Assembly: GCA_012513915.1 (NCBI GenBank) | Contig: JAAZBG010000121.1 | Location: 1-42,468, forward strand | Direction of reading: 5' to 3' | DNA length: 42,468 bases | Source of the DNA: Fibrobacter sp. | GTDB lineage: Bacteria > Fibrobacterota > Chitinivibrionia > Chitinivibrionales > Chitinispirillaceae | Shown here: piece after piece, positions 17,212 to 25,743 of the stretch | Layout: each line of letters opens with the position of its first letter | Numbering within the stretch: the first letter of the stretch is position 1 | Program-made: the position numbers and the translations under genes | The notes under the pieces: generated by a model | Database searches by the model: none | Seen by the model: only the letters and a program-made list of their open reading frames with translations | Told to the model about the DNA's origin: nothing

Positions 17212-17643
17212 ATGCCTTTACGCGTAATACCTGATAAACGCAGGACAACAATTAAAGACATTGCTCCATGTGGTATGAACTGTCGAATTTGTTATGCCAC
17301 CATGCGGGAAAAAAAAGAACACTGTCCCGGCTGTCGTGGCGGGGACAGTGATAAAACCAAATCGTGCATTTTGTGCCGGATTCGAAAATGCTACCGGATA
17401 AAGAGGAATGCCAAATATTGCTATTCCTGTGATATTTATCCATGTTCGAGATTAAAACAGCTCGATGTACGATACCAAAAGAACTATGGTATGAGTATGA
17501 TTGAGAATCTCAATCATATTCAGCATGCCGGAATCCGTGAATTTGTACGCAGTGAAAATGAGCGATGGATTTGCACTGCATGCGGGAAAAAACTTTGCGT
17601 GCACAGGGTTGATTGTCCAAGTTGTGGACATTCCTGGCGTTAA
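17212..17643 (+). CDS. DUF3795-like cysteine-rich protein
   Basis: A 143-residue protein with at least a dozen cysteines. The N-terminal PCGMNCRICYA and CPGCRGG and the following CILCRIRKCY and CYSCDIYPC blocks are typical of the DUF3795 family, which probably binds metal or an iron-sulfur cluster; its biochemical role is unknown. The end has CTACGK and CPSCG, a zinc-ribbon-like pair. GGAG at 17203-17206 supports the ATG at 17212. It is not obviously in an operon with its neighbours. Confidence 0.75.
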   Translation: MPLRVIPDKRRTTIKDIAPCGMNCRICYATMREKKEHCPGCRGGDSDKTKSCILCRIRKCYRIKRNAKYCYSCDIYPCSRLKQLDVRYQKNYGMSMIENLNHIQHAGIREFVRSENERWICTACGKKLCVHRVDCPSCGHSWR

Positions 17644-17857
17644 TAGGTCAGATTCGATATCAACCAAATTATGAAAAAAGAAATTAGTAACAGAGATACT
17701 CCCTGCAAAGGAACAAGGCTTTCCGCCCTGTTTCACACAACTGCAGTTATTGTGGAATATCGCGATACTACATTGAATTTAACGAATGTAAATGGTCCCC
17801 AATTACCCGTTTATTTTAAAAACCAACATCATATCCTCATCTGAACAGATTGATACG

Positions 17858-17882
17858 TGGACTGCAACTAAAAATCGCACCT
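17858..17882 (+). pseudogene. Second scrap of a ybaK-like C terminus
   Basis: This 25-base segment matches 12910-12934 of the ybaK pseudogene at 22 of 25 positions. In frame it reads RGLQLKIAP, the conserved C-terminal motif of YbaK (usually KRGLQ-x-x-x-SP). Nothing around it continues the gene: the following codons diverge. It lies in the 376-base gap 17644-18019, which otherwise holds no gene I can support. It may be a remnant of a second copy or of a rearrangement. Confidence 0.5.
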
Positions 17883-18019
17883 ATTAAAGAAATTCTAAGT
17901 ATGTTTTTTGTGAACTATCAGAGTAATCATGATAGTATTTTAATTGCAGTCGTTATTTAAGACGGACGTAGATCCGGCGGGTTTATCAGAGTTATTAACT
18001 TGTTGCAGAAGGTACTGTT

Positions 18020-18655
18020 ATGGCTATGTATCCATTAATAATAATCATCTCTGTTACCGCGCTTCTCAGTCTGTTCTTTCTGATTACAACAGTGCGTGCC
18101 CTGATAAAATTCCGGTTCTTCAGAGTTATTCAACATACGATTCTGCTACTCCTTTTTACCTCGCTTACCGCTACCGGCACTGTTCTCTGGGTTGCCAATC
18201 ATGGCTATCGGTCACTCATTCATGAGGAGTGCGCTGCAACAATTACCATTGAACCGGCCGGGAAACAGCGTTTTGTTGCCCGTATAGTCTTTCCTGATGG
18301 AAAAACATCAGAGTATATCTGCGAAGGTGATCAGGTGTATGTGGATGCTCATATTCTGAAATGGCACCCCTGGTTTAATGTGCTTGGAATTCATACCGGT
18401 TACCAGCTTGAACGAATCGGCGGGCGGTATATATCCATTGATGATGAAAGAAACAAACCTCATACAATGCACGCTTTGTCTGAAAACCGTACAATCGATA
18501 TGTATCGGTTCCGGATGCGATGGATGGCACTCAAGCCGCTGGTTGATGCAGAATACGGTTCTGCGACGTTCATTTCTGCGGATCATCACGCTGTATTCAA
18601 AGTAATGGTATCTACCAGCGGGCTTCTTGTACGTAAAGAAGGTGAAGTGCTTTGA
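18020..18655 (+). CDS. Two-helix membrane protein with soluble C-terminal domain
   Basis: A 211-residue protein. Two hydrophobic helices (about 4-26 and 36-58) are joined by a short basic loop (RALIKFRFFR), so both ends probably face the same side. From about residue 70 a soluble domain of about 140 residues follows: strands such as AATITIEPAG and FVARIVFPDG, a WHPWFNVLGIHTGYQLERIGGRY block, and a C-terminal VMVSTSGLLV. The same layout occurs in small proteins sometimes labelled 'multidrug transporter', a name I do not trust. The soluble part probably faces the periplasm. Function unknown. Confidence 0.6.
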   Translation: MAMYPLIIIISVTALLSLFFLITTVRALIKFRFFRVIQHTILLLLFTSLTATGTVLWVANHGYRSLIHEECAATITIEPAGKQRFVARIVFPDGKTSEYICEGDQVYVDAHILKWHPWFNVLGIHTGYQLERIGGRYISIDDERNKPHTMHALSENRTIDMYRFRMRWMALKPLVDAEYGSATFISADHHAVFKVMVSTSGLLVRKEGEVL

Positions 18656-18758
18656 CAGATCCATCTGCCTTTACCGGTCATTTGGCAAATGCTATTTTAT
18701 TAGTTTTGACACTAAGTAATAAATCCATGAATCGTTAAACTATATCAAAGGAAATAAC

Positions 18759-19421
18759 ATGAAAAAAGTGCTATGGATTGTGGTTGCATTCTCATTGGTT
18801 TTCTGTAACTGCGCACACTGGCGTACAATTTTAGGTGGGAGTATCGGTGCAGGAGCTGGTGGAGCTATTGGCGGGGCTATCGGTAAAAAAGCAGGCAATA
18901 CCGCTGCTGGTGCTATTATTGGCGCGGCTATCGGTGGAAGTGCAGGAGTTGCAATTGGTGCTTATATGGACAAACAGGCTGCTGAGATACGAAATGATAT
19001 CAGAGATGCAAAAGTAGAACGTATTGGTGAAGGTATCAAGATCACATTCAATTCAGGTATATTGTTTGATGTCAATTCTTCTGCACTCAAACCGGTTTCG
19101 CAGCAGAACATTAATCAGCTCGCCGTCGTACTCAACAAATATAAAGATACAGAGATTCTTATTGAAGGTCATACTGATTCAACTGGTTCCGAAGCACATA
19201 ATCAACAGCTATCCGATTCCCGTGCTGAATCAGTAGCCCGTCAGTTGAAATCACAGGGCGTATCAGGAGGACGAACCACTACTGTTGGTTATGGTGAAGA
19301 TCAACCAATTGCAGATAATGGCTCGCTTGATGGACGAACTCTCAATCGTCGGGTTGAGGTTGCTATCTTTGCTAACAATAAACTTAAAAGAGCTGCAAAA
19401 GAAAACAAACAACTGATGTAA
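18759..19421 (+). CDS. OmpA-family lipoprotein with glycine zipper (YiaD-like)
   Basis: A 220-residue protein. A signal peptide ends near the cysteines of VFCNC, suggesting lipidation. Residues about 27-72 are a glycine-zipper stretch (GGSIGAGAGGAIGGAIG and GAAIGGSAGVAIGAY). Residues about 90-205 form an OmpA-C peptidoglycan-binding domain: GILFDVNSSALKP, then EILIEGHTDSTGS, then the LSDSRAESVA helix and RTLNRRVEV. It should tether the outer membrane to peptidoglycan. AAAGGAA precedes the start. AATTGCC (19463-19469) and GGCAATT (19488-19494) could form a weak 3' hairpin. Confidence 0.88.
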   Translation: MKKVLWIVVAFSLVFCNCAHWRTILGGSIGAGAGGAIGGAIGKKAGNTAAGAIIGAAIGGSAGVAIGAYMDKQAAEIRNDIRDAKVERIGEGIKITFNSGILFDVNSSALKPVSQQNINQLAVVLNKYKDTEILIEGHTDSTGSEAHNQQLSDSRAESVARQLKSQGVSGGRTTTVGYGEDQPIADNGSLDGRTLNRRVEVAIFANNKLKRAAKENKQLM

Positions 19422-19632
19422 TCAGGATCTACCCCATCCCGGACACATCGACAGTTAATGAAAATTGCCTAAACATCCTCTTCACCCGGCAATTACCAAA
19501 AATAGCAATAGCTAAACATTTCTTTTTAACGTACAATATTAACATACACAGAAACGTTACTATTATTTTAAGGAGCTACTTATCATTATTTAATACATTA
19601 ATACCTTGTCACCACATTAAAAGGAGTACACT

Positions 19633-20136
19633 ATGTCAAGAATTCAGCGCATTATGCCCAACCTCTGGTTTAACTGCAATGCAGAAGAAGCTGCATCTTA
19701 CTATGTCTCGATTTTCGACAACTCCAGTATCAATCGCATAATTCGTTATGGAAAGGCTGGCCATGATGTTCATGGTAAAGAAGCCGGAACGGTGATGACC
19801 GTTGAATTTACGCTTGATGGACTACAGTTTGTTGGACTCAATGGTGGACCAAATTTTAATTTTAATGAAGCAATCTCTTTAATTGTAAATTGCATCAATC
19901 AGGATGAAATTGATTACTATTGGGATAGACTCTCTGATGAGGGTGATTTGAATGCACAAAAATGCGGATGGCTTAAGGATAAATATGGCGTTTCATGGCA
20001 GATAGTTCCTGCTGACCTTCATGATATGCTCAGCGATCCGGATACCGAAATGGTACATAATGTAATGAACGAACTTTTTAAAATGAAGAAAATTGACATC
20101 AAGACACTTAAAGAGGCTTATGAGTTGGTGGTTTAA
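19633..20136 (+). CDS. VOC-superfamily protein (PhnB-like)
   Basis: A 167-residue vicinal-oxygen-chelate fold protein. It begins RIMPNLWFNCNAEEAASYYVSIF, the standard start of the 3-demethylubiquinone-9-methyltransferase-like/PhnB group, and has VEFTLDGLQFVGLNGG and a WLKDKYGVSWQIVP strand. The name is historical; these are generally single-domain dimers with unclear substrates. AAGGAG (19621-19626) gives a firm start at 19633. It is followed directly by the heptamer array at 20137. Confidence 0.85.
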   Translation: MSRIQRIMPNLWFNCNAEEAASYYVSIFDNSSINRIIRYGKAGHDVHGKEAGTVMTVEFTLDGLQFVGLNGGPNFNFNEAISLIVNCINQDEIDYYWDRLSDEGDLNAQKCGWLKDKYGVSWQIVPADLHDMLSDPDTEMVHNVMNELFKMKKIDIKTLKEAYELVV

Positions 20137-20185
20137 CAGTAGTCAGTAGTCAGTAGTCAGTAGTCAGTAGTCAGTAGTCAGTAGT
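20137..20185. repeat. CAGTAGT x7 tandem heptamer array
   Basis: Exactly seven consecutive copies of CAGTAGT (49 bases) begin immediately after the stop codon of the VOC gene. The unit is a rotation of TCAGTAG, which also appears in the large array at 36747-37005. Confidence 0.95.
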
Positions 20186-20199
20186 GCTTGTCAACTTAT

Positions 20200-20220
20200 C
20201 TACTTGCTACTTGCTACTAT
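20200..20220. repeat. Opposed heptamer array (CTACTTG type)
   Basis: CTACTTG, CTACTTG and CTACTAT, each 7 bases, are the reverse complement of CAAGTAG-type units. They face the CAGTAGT array across a 14-base gap. The last codons and the TAG stop of the minus-strand barrel gene (20207-21133) are made from this repeat. Confidence 0.8.
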
Positions 20221-21133
20221 TTTTTCTGCCAAAATGCATTGTAGTATAGATTCCACCAACCCATTCATCGCTTTCCTTAGTAAGTCCATGTTCAATATTA
20301 AATGAATAGTCACATCGTTTTGTCAAGCCTATCACCTGAAGTCGTGCGACTGAATAGTGAGCAAGTTTTGTACTGCTCAGTCCATTGTACATCCCGCTTA
20401 CATCACATTGCAGTGCCAGATATGGCAGTACCTTTTTGTATACTGACAAGCCATAGGGAATTTCGTCTGCCTGACCTGAACCGCGCTTATATTCTACAGG
20501 GCTGCCAAGCGGTGCCAAACCGATACGTCCGGTAAGGACTAAGGTCGTGTCAATTTTCTTTGAGATCGTAAACAGCAGCAGATAATCGGCCACACCGGTA
20601 CCGGCACCGGCAAGCCCGTTACTTTCATCATAGTTGTGATCATTATCCCAAATCGTAAATGGTTTTGCACTGGAAAATGCCACTCCTACTGTGAACGCAA
20701 CAGCCGGCAGATATGTCCGTTCCTTTAGTAAACGCATTTTTGTTTTAAACCTTGGTGTTTTCCCACCTGCATTATGAATACTCTCATAGGGAAATTCTAC
20801 AAACAGATCGGTCAGGTTGATTTCAAGTTCGATAAAATCACAGGGGTAGATAATGAAGGTAAGCGGTATTGTGAGTAACAATCGTTCCTTCCAGTAATCA
20901 TTTCGTACCATCGGCATCTCTGATGTATAAAACGCTACAAATCCGGTTTGGAAATCCCATGAACCGGGGCTTTTAAAGTATGCATCACTCATCCTTGAAT
21001 ACATATAACCGCTTTGATGACCAAAATTGAAGTTACTTTTCGATATTGTATTTGATGTATCCTTTGCAAACAGATTTACACCGATCGCTGAACAAATAAT
21101 AATTCCGGCTATGTGACGAATACTAATCACCAT
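20207..21133 (-). CDS. Outer-membrane beta-barrel protein
   Basis: A 308-residue protein. Residues 1-23 form a signal peptide ending in LFA. The mature protein has many short amphipathic strands with aromatic ends (GYMYSRM, WDFQTGFVAFY, RLLLTIPLTFIIY, DYLLLFTIS, GGIYTTMHFG). I do not recognise a specific family; it could be a small-molecule channel or a protein of unknown role. Oddly, the final residues SSK and the stop codon lie inside a heptamer repeat, so the C terminus has been rewritten by repeat sequence. Barrels normally end in an aromatic residue; FG here is followed by RKNSSK. Confidence 0.65.
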   Translation of the reverse strand: MVISIRHIAGIIICSAIGVNLFAKDTSNTISKSNFNFGHQSGYMYSRMSDAYFKSPGSWDFQTGFVAFYTSEMPMVRNDYWKERLLLTIPLTFIIYPCDFIELEINLTDLFVEFPYESIHNAGGKTPRFKTKMRLLKERTYLPAVAFTVGVAFSSAKPFTIWDNDHNYDESNGLAGAGTGVADYLLLFTISKKIDTTLVLTGRIGLAPLGSPVEYKRGSGQADEIPYGLSVYKKVLPYLALQCDVSGMYNGLSSTKLAHYSVARLQVIGLTKRCDYSFNIEHGLTKESDEWVGGIYTTMHFGRKNSSK

Positions 21134-21340
21134 TTGAATCCTTTGTCGTCGTTTCCAATATTCTTTTGCGCTGCAGGTTGAAATATATATCCCGGATTGT
21201 ATAAAAAAACGTGGATGAAACGTTTGACAGTAACATTTAGCGGAATACTAATACATGTGAATATTCATCAGGGTACGGACACGTTAAATGATCGTTATGA
21301 ATATATACAGTTCATTATCAATGATCATCACTATATTAAT

Positions 21341-21787
21341 TCACCCCATTTTATATGGGTGTACTTCGCTGATCCCATTGGAAACATCATAGGTTTTCAC
21401 ATGCATTGACAAAAGTGCATATTCCGGATTAGCAAGATACTCTGCAAGTGACGGATGACAAAAGAGAAATAGTTCCTTAGTTGCTGTTGCACCGCTCAGA
21501 TCCACTGCTTTTGCAATTCCTGTTGCACTGACAGCGAAATCACCAGTGATTCGTTTACTGGAATGGGGTCTGTGATCAACAAGTATGGTAACGGGTTCAA
21601 TGTTTTCGAGGTTTTTAAATTTGTCGGTATGATGTTTTGTCAGGAAAAGAATTGTTTTGAGGTTGTTCGTTACAGTAAACGGAACAATGACTGCCTTTGG
21701 CACGCCATTTTCAACAGTAGCCAGTACACCGAATAATTGGTTTGTCAGTACCTCATAGATCTTACCGTACAATTCACCTTCGTCCAT
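21341..21787 (-). CDS. Flavin split-barrel (pyridoxamine oxidase-like) protein
   Basis: A 148-residue single-domain protein of the pyridoxamine 5'-phosphate oxidase-like FMN-binding split-barrel superfamily. It begins with a helix (GELYGKIYEVLTNQ), then FGVLATVENGVPKAVIVPF, the first barrel strands, and ILFLTKHHTDKFKNL, typical of the family. It is too short for true PdxH and lacks clear PLP-site residues; it may bind FMN, F420 or heme. AAAGGAT precedes the ATG. It is unlinked to its neighbours. Confidence 0.75.
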   Translation of the reverse strand: MDEGELYGKIYEVLTNQLFGVLATVENGVPKAVIVPFTVTNNLKTILFLTKHHTDKFKNLENIEPVTILVDHRPHSSKRITGDFAVSATGIAKAVDLSGATATKELFLFCHPSLAEYLANPEYALLSMHVKTYDVSNGISEVHPYKMG

Positions 21788-22114
21788 AATCTACATCCTT
21801 TCCAATTTCATAGAGTGGAAACCAGTTATGCCCCTTGATTCATTTATTAAAAACATAGCAATAGAGTATCTGAGTCACGTAACACGAACGCTGCAACCAT
21901 ATACTTTTACTACTGACGTTTGTAAGTTCTTCGATTATACCATCTTTTTAAAATGCATAGCAACTTTTTTTATCAATATGTAACTTTTTTAAACAATTCT
22001 TTGAATAATTTATGTACATGAATTATTATTGTCTATTAGGAAACTCAAAGCAATATCACCAGGTTTGGATTACTTGAGTGTTCAACGTTCACCTGTATTT
22101 TAAAAGGATTTTTT
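21788..22114. other. AT-rich intergenic stretch, nothing seen
   Basis: About 327 bases between divergent genes. It holds T-runs and the promoters of both neighbours presumably, but I see no clear box, repeat or gene. Confidence 0.4.
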
Positions 22115-22936
22115 GTGCCTATGAACTTAAGAACTGATGTCATTGCGATTTTCTTCTGTGTTTTATTGACAGTTGCGACCGGTTGTAAAGATAAAAAAAA
22201 GGAAAGTGCATCAGTTATCAATACTCCAGCAACTACAGCCATTGAGACAACAGCGACAACGATGGATGATTCTCAAAAAAAATCACCAGAGCAAGGCATC
22301 GTCTGTGTTTATGAAAAACATTATATCAAAGATAAACCATCAAAGGACGGCAAGTCATTTACATCCATAAGCAAAGGTGAAACAATACAGGATCTTGGCG
22401 AAATTGTCACAGATAGCGCAGGCAATAAACCTGTTGTCTACTACAAAATTCGTCTTTCAGATGGAAAAGAGGGGTGGGCACCTGGAGCAGGAATCCGGGT
22501 AAATGCAACAGCTGCAGTCTTTATCGTTAGCGCATCTGTATATACCCGTCCTGATCCGCTAACAATTACTGATGTTAAATTGCAGCCGATGCACTTTGTG
22601 GCAATTACAGAACGCAATGATGACTGGGCAAAAGTTGTCTGGATAGAAGGATATACACCAAAAGAAGGGTGGGTAAAAAACAATGCCCTGACTGCATCAA
22701 AAGAAGATGTCGCTACTGCAATACTAATTACCAGGAAGCTTGATGCGAAGGATAACATTCCGTTAATTGATAAAATGAAATCACTGATTGCAGATGCTCC
22801 CTACCCCGGTTCACGGTTCATTGAAGAATTGAAGAAAAAAGTTGAATCACTGGAAATGGCAATATCAAATGCTGCAACTGCACCAGGTTTAACAACCGAT
22901 GAGAAAACTGACCCAACAACATCTTCCGATGAATAA
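22115..22936 (+). CDS. SH3-domain lipoprotein
   Basis: A 273-residue lipoprotein. I prefer the GTG at 22115: AAAAGGA (22102-22108) is 6 bases before it and 12 before the ATG at 22121. The signal ends at the lipobox VATGC, followed by a Lys-rich and then Thr/Ala-rich tether. Two bacterial SH3-like domains follow: residues about 65-125 (IVCVYEKHYIKDKP to KEGWAPG) and 130-190 (VSASVYTRPDP to PKEGWVKN). A C-terminal helical stretch (about 200-255) follows. SH3b domains often bind cell-wall peptides. A terminator follows before the permease gene. Confidence 0.75.
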   Translation: MPMNLRTDVIAIFFCVLLTVATGCKDKKKESASVINTPATTAIETTATTMDDSQKKSPEQGIVCVYEKHYIKDKPSKDGKSFTSISKGETIQDLGEIVTDSAGNKPVVYYKIRLSDGKEGWAPGAGIRVNATAAVFIVSASVYTRPDPLTITDVKLQPMHFVAITERNDDWAKVVWIEGYTPKEGWVKNNALTASKEDVATAILITRKLDAKDNIPLIDKMKSLIADAPYPGSRFIEELKKKVESLEMAISNAATAPGLTTDEKTDPTTSSDE

Positions 22937-22951
22937 ATAGTATTTTGTATG

Positions 22952-22978
22952 ATTGAGCAGATTACTGTTCTGCTCAAT
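22952..22978 (+). terminator. Intrinsic terminator after the SH3 lipoprotein gene
   Basis: ATTGAGCAGA (22952-22961) pairs perfectly with TCTGCTCAAT (22969-22978) across a 7-base loop, followed by TTTG. An outer pair, GTATGAT upstream with ATCATAC near 22985, may lengthen the stem. Confidence 0.7.
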
Positions 22979-23029
22979 TTTGATGTATCATACAACATTT
23001 ATATATAGCTTTTTAAACAGGATTCTCTG

Positions 23030-24235
23030 ATGGCTCAGCGTAAAAAACATGATAGACCCAAAAAAACTGGAAAAAAAGAATCTTCAGATTCACCGACGAT
23101 TTCTGAACAGGGAAAACTGACACAACGTCTTAAAGCGATTCAAAAAACGAATCTTGAACCTAATACCATTGCATTGAATCGTAAAACATTGCTGATCCTG
23201 CTTGGTATGCTTGGAATTACACTTTTCTTTATTGTAAAGATGTTCATAGTACCGGTAATTCTGGCACTCTGTTTTACCACACTCTTTTATCCGATGTATT
23301 CTTTTTTTCTAAGGATAACCCGCAATAACAAACCGATATCATCAATATTGTGCTGCCTTGCGCTATTTTTTGGTTTACTTATACCTACCTATCTTCTTAT
23401 TCAGATGATTGCCAAAGAGTTGATTCAGTTTTACGGTACAGCAGAACCGGTTATTAAGGATCTAATTCATAAAGGTGATGAAAGCAGTTTTGCGAAACTA
23501 TTAGAACATCCTATGCTCGCATCACTTCATACTATAGAAATTGACTGGCAAAGCTTGCTTTTCAGTGCATTGAAAACTGTTGGTGGCTATGGAACGACAC
23601 TCCTGAATAAAACATCCACTGAAGTGCTGACACTTATCTTGACATTTGCCATAATGTTCTTTACCATGTTTTACCTCTTTCTGGATGGTGAAAAATTATT
23701 ACGAAGACTTCAGTATTTAAGTCCATTACGCCATGAGTACGATGAACTGCTGTTTAAACGTTTTCTTATGATATCAAGAGCCACTATTCGCGGAACAATT
23801 GTTATCGGACTGGCTCAGGGACTTTTGGGTGGTCTCACATTTCTCGCTGTTGGAATAAAGTCGTGGCTGCTCTGGGGATTTGTCATGGTCATGTTTTCGT
23901 TGATTCCCTTTACAGGAGCCTGGATGGTAATGCTTCCTGCTGCACTGCTTCAGGTAGTCTATGGCCACTACGGAAAAGCTTTTATTGTTGCGATAATGTG
24001 TATTCTTGTTGTATCGACAGTTGACAATATTCTTCGCCCCCGTCTTGTCGGTAATGAGGCGAAAATGCATGATCTGATCGTTTTATTCTCAACACTTGGC
24101 GGTATCGCAGTTTATGGAATCATGGGATTTATAGTGGGCCCTGTAATTGCTGCACTTTTTATGACTGTACTTGACATGTATGGAATAGAATATGAAACAG
24201 AACTTAACAAATACGAAAGTCAACAAACATTCTAA
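23030..24235 (+). CDS. AI-2E family (PerM/UPF0118) permease
   Basis: A 401-residue membrane protein. A charged N terminus (about 1-45) is followed by hydrophobic helices near 50-70, 72-95 and 100-125, a soluble middle segment (about 135-190), then further helices to about 385. The pattern LVVSTVDNILRPRLVGNEAKMHDL near residue 325 is the signature of the AI-2E/PerM permease family, as is the preceding FSLIPFTGAW. Named for the AI-2 exporter TqsA, members move diverse substrates, and the substrate is not evident here. It stands alone behind a terminator. Confidence 0.88.
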   Translation: MAQRKKHDRPKKTGKKESSDSPTISEQGKLTQRLKAIQKTNLEPNTIALNRKTLLILLGMLGITLFFIVKMFIVPVILALCFTTLFYPMYSFFLRITRNNKPISSILCCLALFFGLLIPTYLLIQMIAKELIQFYGTAEPVIKDLIHKGDESSFAKLLEHPMLASLHTIEIDWQSLLFSALKTVGGYGTTLLNKTSTEVLTLILTFAIMFFTMFYLFLDGEKLLRRLQYLSPLRHEYDELLFKRFLMISRATIRGTIVIGLAQGLLGGLTFLAVGIKSWLLWGFVMVMFSLIPFTGAWMVMLPAALLQVVYGHYGKAFIVAIMCILVVSTVDNILRPRLVGNEAKMHDLIVLFSTLGGIAVYGIMGFIVGPVIAALFMTVLDMYGIEYETELNKYESQQTF

Positions 24236-24337
24236 AAAAACATTCTAATAGTATGGCAGATCGTCTTTTTCTTATACAATTACCAATGCAATCTGCAAAT
24301 TAAATCGTCACAACTCGTTTTCTACTCAATGCAACGT

Positions 24338-24973
24338 TTACATTTCCTGTCCTTCAACCTCATGAGCTTCATATACCTCATACGCTGTTGACAAAAATTC
24401 TTCGGCATGTTCGGTGTCTGTCAGACCTTCACAAACGATTTTCCACATATTAGCATGTGTATCAATTGAATGAAGTACACTTTCGGTGATAAACGAAAAG
24501 TCCTTCATATCCCAGTCCTCACCCCAACCGGCATTAAAAGTAATCTGATAATGATTTTCAGGATCGTTCTTATAGATCATCATTGATGGCGGATTACCGC
24601 TGAAACGGGTATTACCCAGTATTTCGTGTATGATCGGGACATCTACCATTTCATCAAGCGACAGGAAAAATTCATTATTAATCATCCAGTGGTCGGTGTA
24701 ACACTCAATCTCGGTTCTGCATACGGGTTCTTCGTCATCAAAAAGCATAAACGTCAACACCCTTAACAAATCCGTGGTGTCACCACTTTCAATGTCTGCT
24801 TCAATTTCCGGTTCAAGTTTAAGTTCGAGTCCTCTGACATGATTTTTTATCTTATCCCACAATTTCAGGAGTACGTTATCGATTTGTGCTCTTTTTTCAG
24901 GATTCTCAATTCTTATAACACCACTATTTTCATCGGCTTTTTCAGCAGCTTCATGTATCCAGTTTTTAGCCAT
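24338..24973 (-). CDS. Acidic hypothetical protein
   Basis: A 211-residue, strongly acidic soluble protein without signal or membrane segment. The N-terminal 60 residues are helical and look like a coiled region (EAAEKADEN to DKIKNHVRGLEL). The rest is mixed with Trp-rich strands (TDHWMINNEFFLSLDE, FNAGWGEDWDMKDFSF). I do not recognise a family. AAAGGA before the ATG makes it likely real. It is in the same orientation as the receiver-like gene but about 250 bases away. Confidence 0.6.
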   Translation of the reverse strand: MAKNWIHEAAEKADENSGVIRIENPEKRAQIDNVLLKLWDKIKNHVRGLELKLEPEIEADIESGDTTDLLRVLTFMLFDDEEPVCRTEIECYTDHWMINNEFFLSLDEMVDVPIIHEILGNTRFSGNPPSMMIYKNDPENHYQITFNAGWGEDWDMKDFSFITESVLHSIDTHANMWKIVCEGLTDTEHAEEFLSTAYEVYEAHEVEGQEM

Positions 24974-25221
24974 AATATCCTTTATTTCAACATTTATTTA
25001 ATTTGTCACCGTGCAGCAATCCCTGCAGACTTACCATCTTTAAGATAATTTCCTATGACTGAATTAGCAAATGGATATTGTATTGAATCAGCAATAGATA
25101 TGATCAATGAACCGTTATAATGCTTCACTATCATTCTCATGTATTATTCTTTACTAAATATCCCTATCGTAAAATAACCATGTGCGATATATTTTATATG
25201 ATGTATCCGGAATGCTTCGTA

Positions 25222-25734
25222 TTAGCGGCAATACTGACTGCAGAATTTTTTTACCTGTTTGCGTAAAATAGGTTTGTCAAGAATTACTGCGCCATGCATT
25301 TTCATATGTTCCACTTCGATGGAACTTTTTCTTGATGAACAGGCAAATATTCTTGTGTCGGGGAGCAATATTTTCGCTGATGCAAAGGCATCCATTACAA
25401 GATTGTAATCACTTGGCGGATCAATATCGAGAATTAAATTCGGAATTTGATGATCCATGCAAAAGGTAATCATTTTTTCAGGATCACTTAAAAAGGCAAT
25501 CACTGTTTCGTTACGAAGCATTTCAATCATTGAATGAATAAACGGACACTCTGTTCCGAATAAAACAACCTTGACAGTATCCGGAGACAACTCTGTATCA
25601 TCAGATTCAAGCTCTTCTTCTTCAACATTGTCAAGCTGTTCCTGTCGTTTTCTCAGACGATCCCAACGATTGCGATCAATTATTTCAAGCAGTTTATCAA
25701 AGGATTCTTTGTCAAGTTTATTTGAAAATGCCAT
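25222..25734 (-). CDS. Degenerate receiver-domain protein
   Basis: A 170-residue protein. A charged helical N terminus (about 1-50) precedes a domain with receiver (REC) topology: VKVVLFGTE (strand 1), LILDIDPPSD at 100-109 (the phospho-acceptor strand, Asp103 or Asp105), FACSS (the Ser/Thr switch) and LDKP with Lys154. The acidic pair after strand 1 of classical receivers is absent (FGTECP), so phosphorylation is doubtful. It starts 9 bases after the ThyX-like gene, probably co-transcribed. No output domain is present. Confidence 0.6.
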   Translation of the reverse strand: MAFSNKLDKESFDKLLEIIDRNRWDRLRKRQEQLDNVEEEELESDDTELSPDTVKVVLFGTECPFIHSMIEMLRNETVIAFLSDPEKMITFCMDHQIPNLILDIDPPSDYNLVMDAFASAKILLPDTRIFACSSRKSSIEVEHMKMHGAVILDKPILRKQVKKFCSQYCR

Positions 25735-25743
25735 AACTCAATC

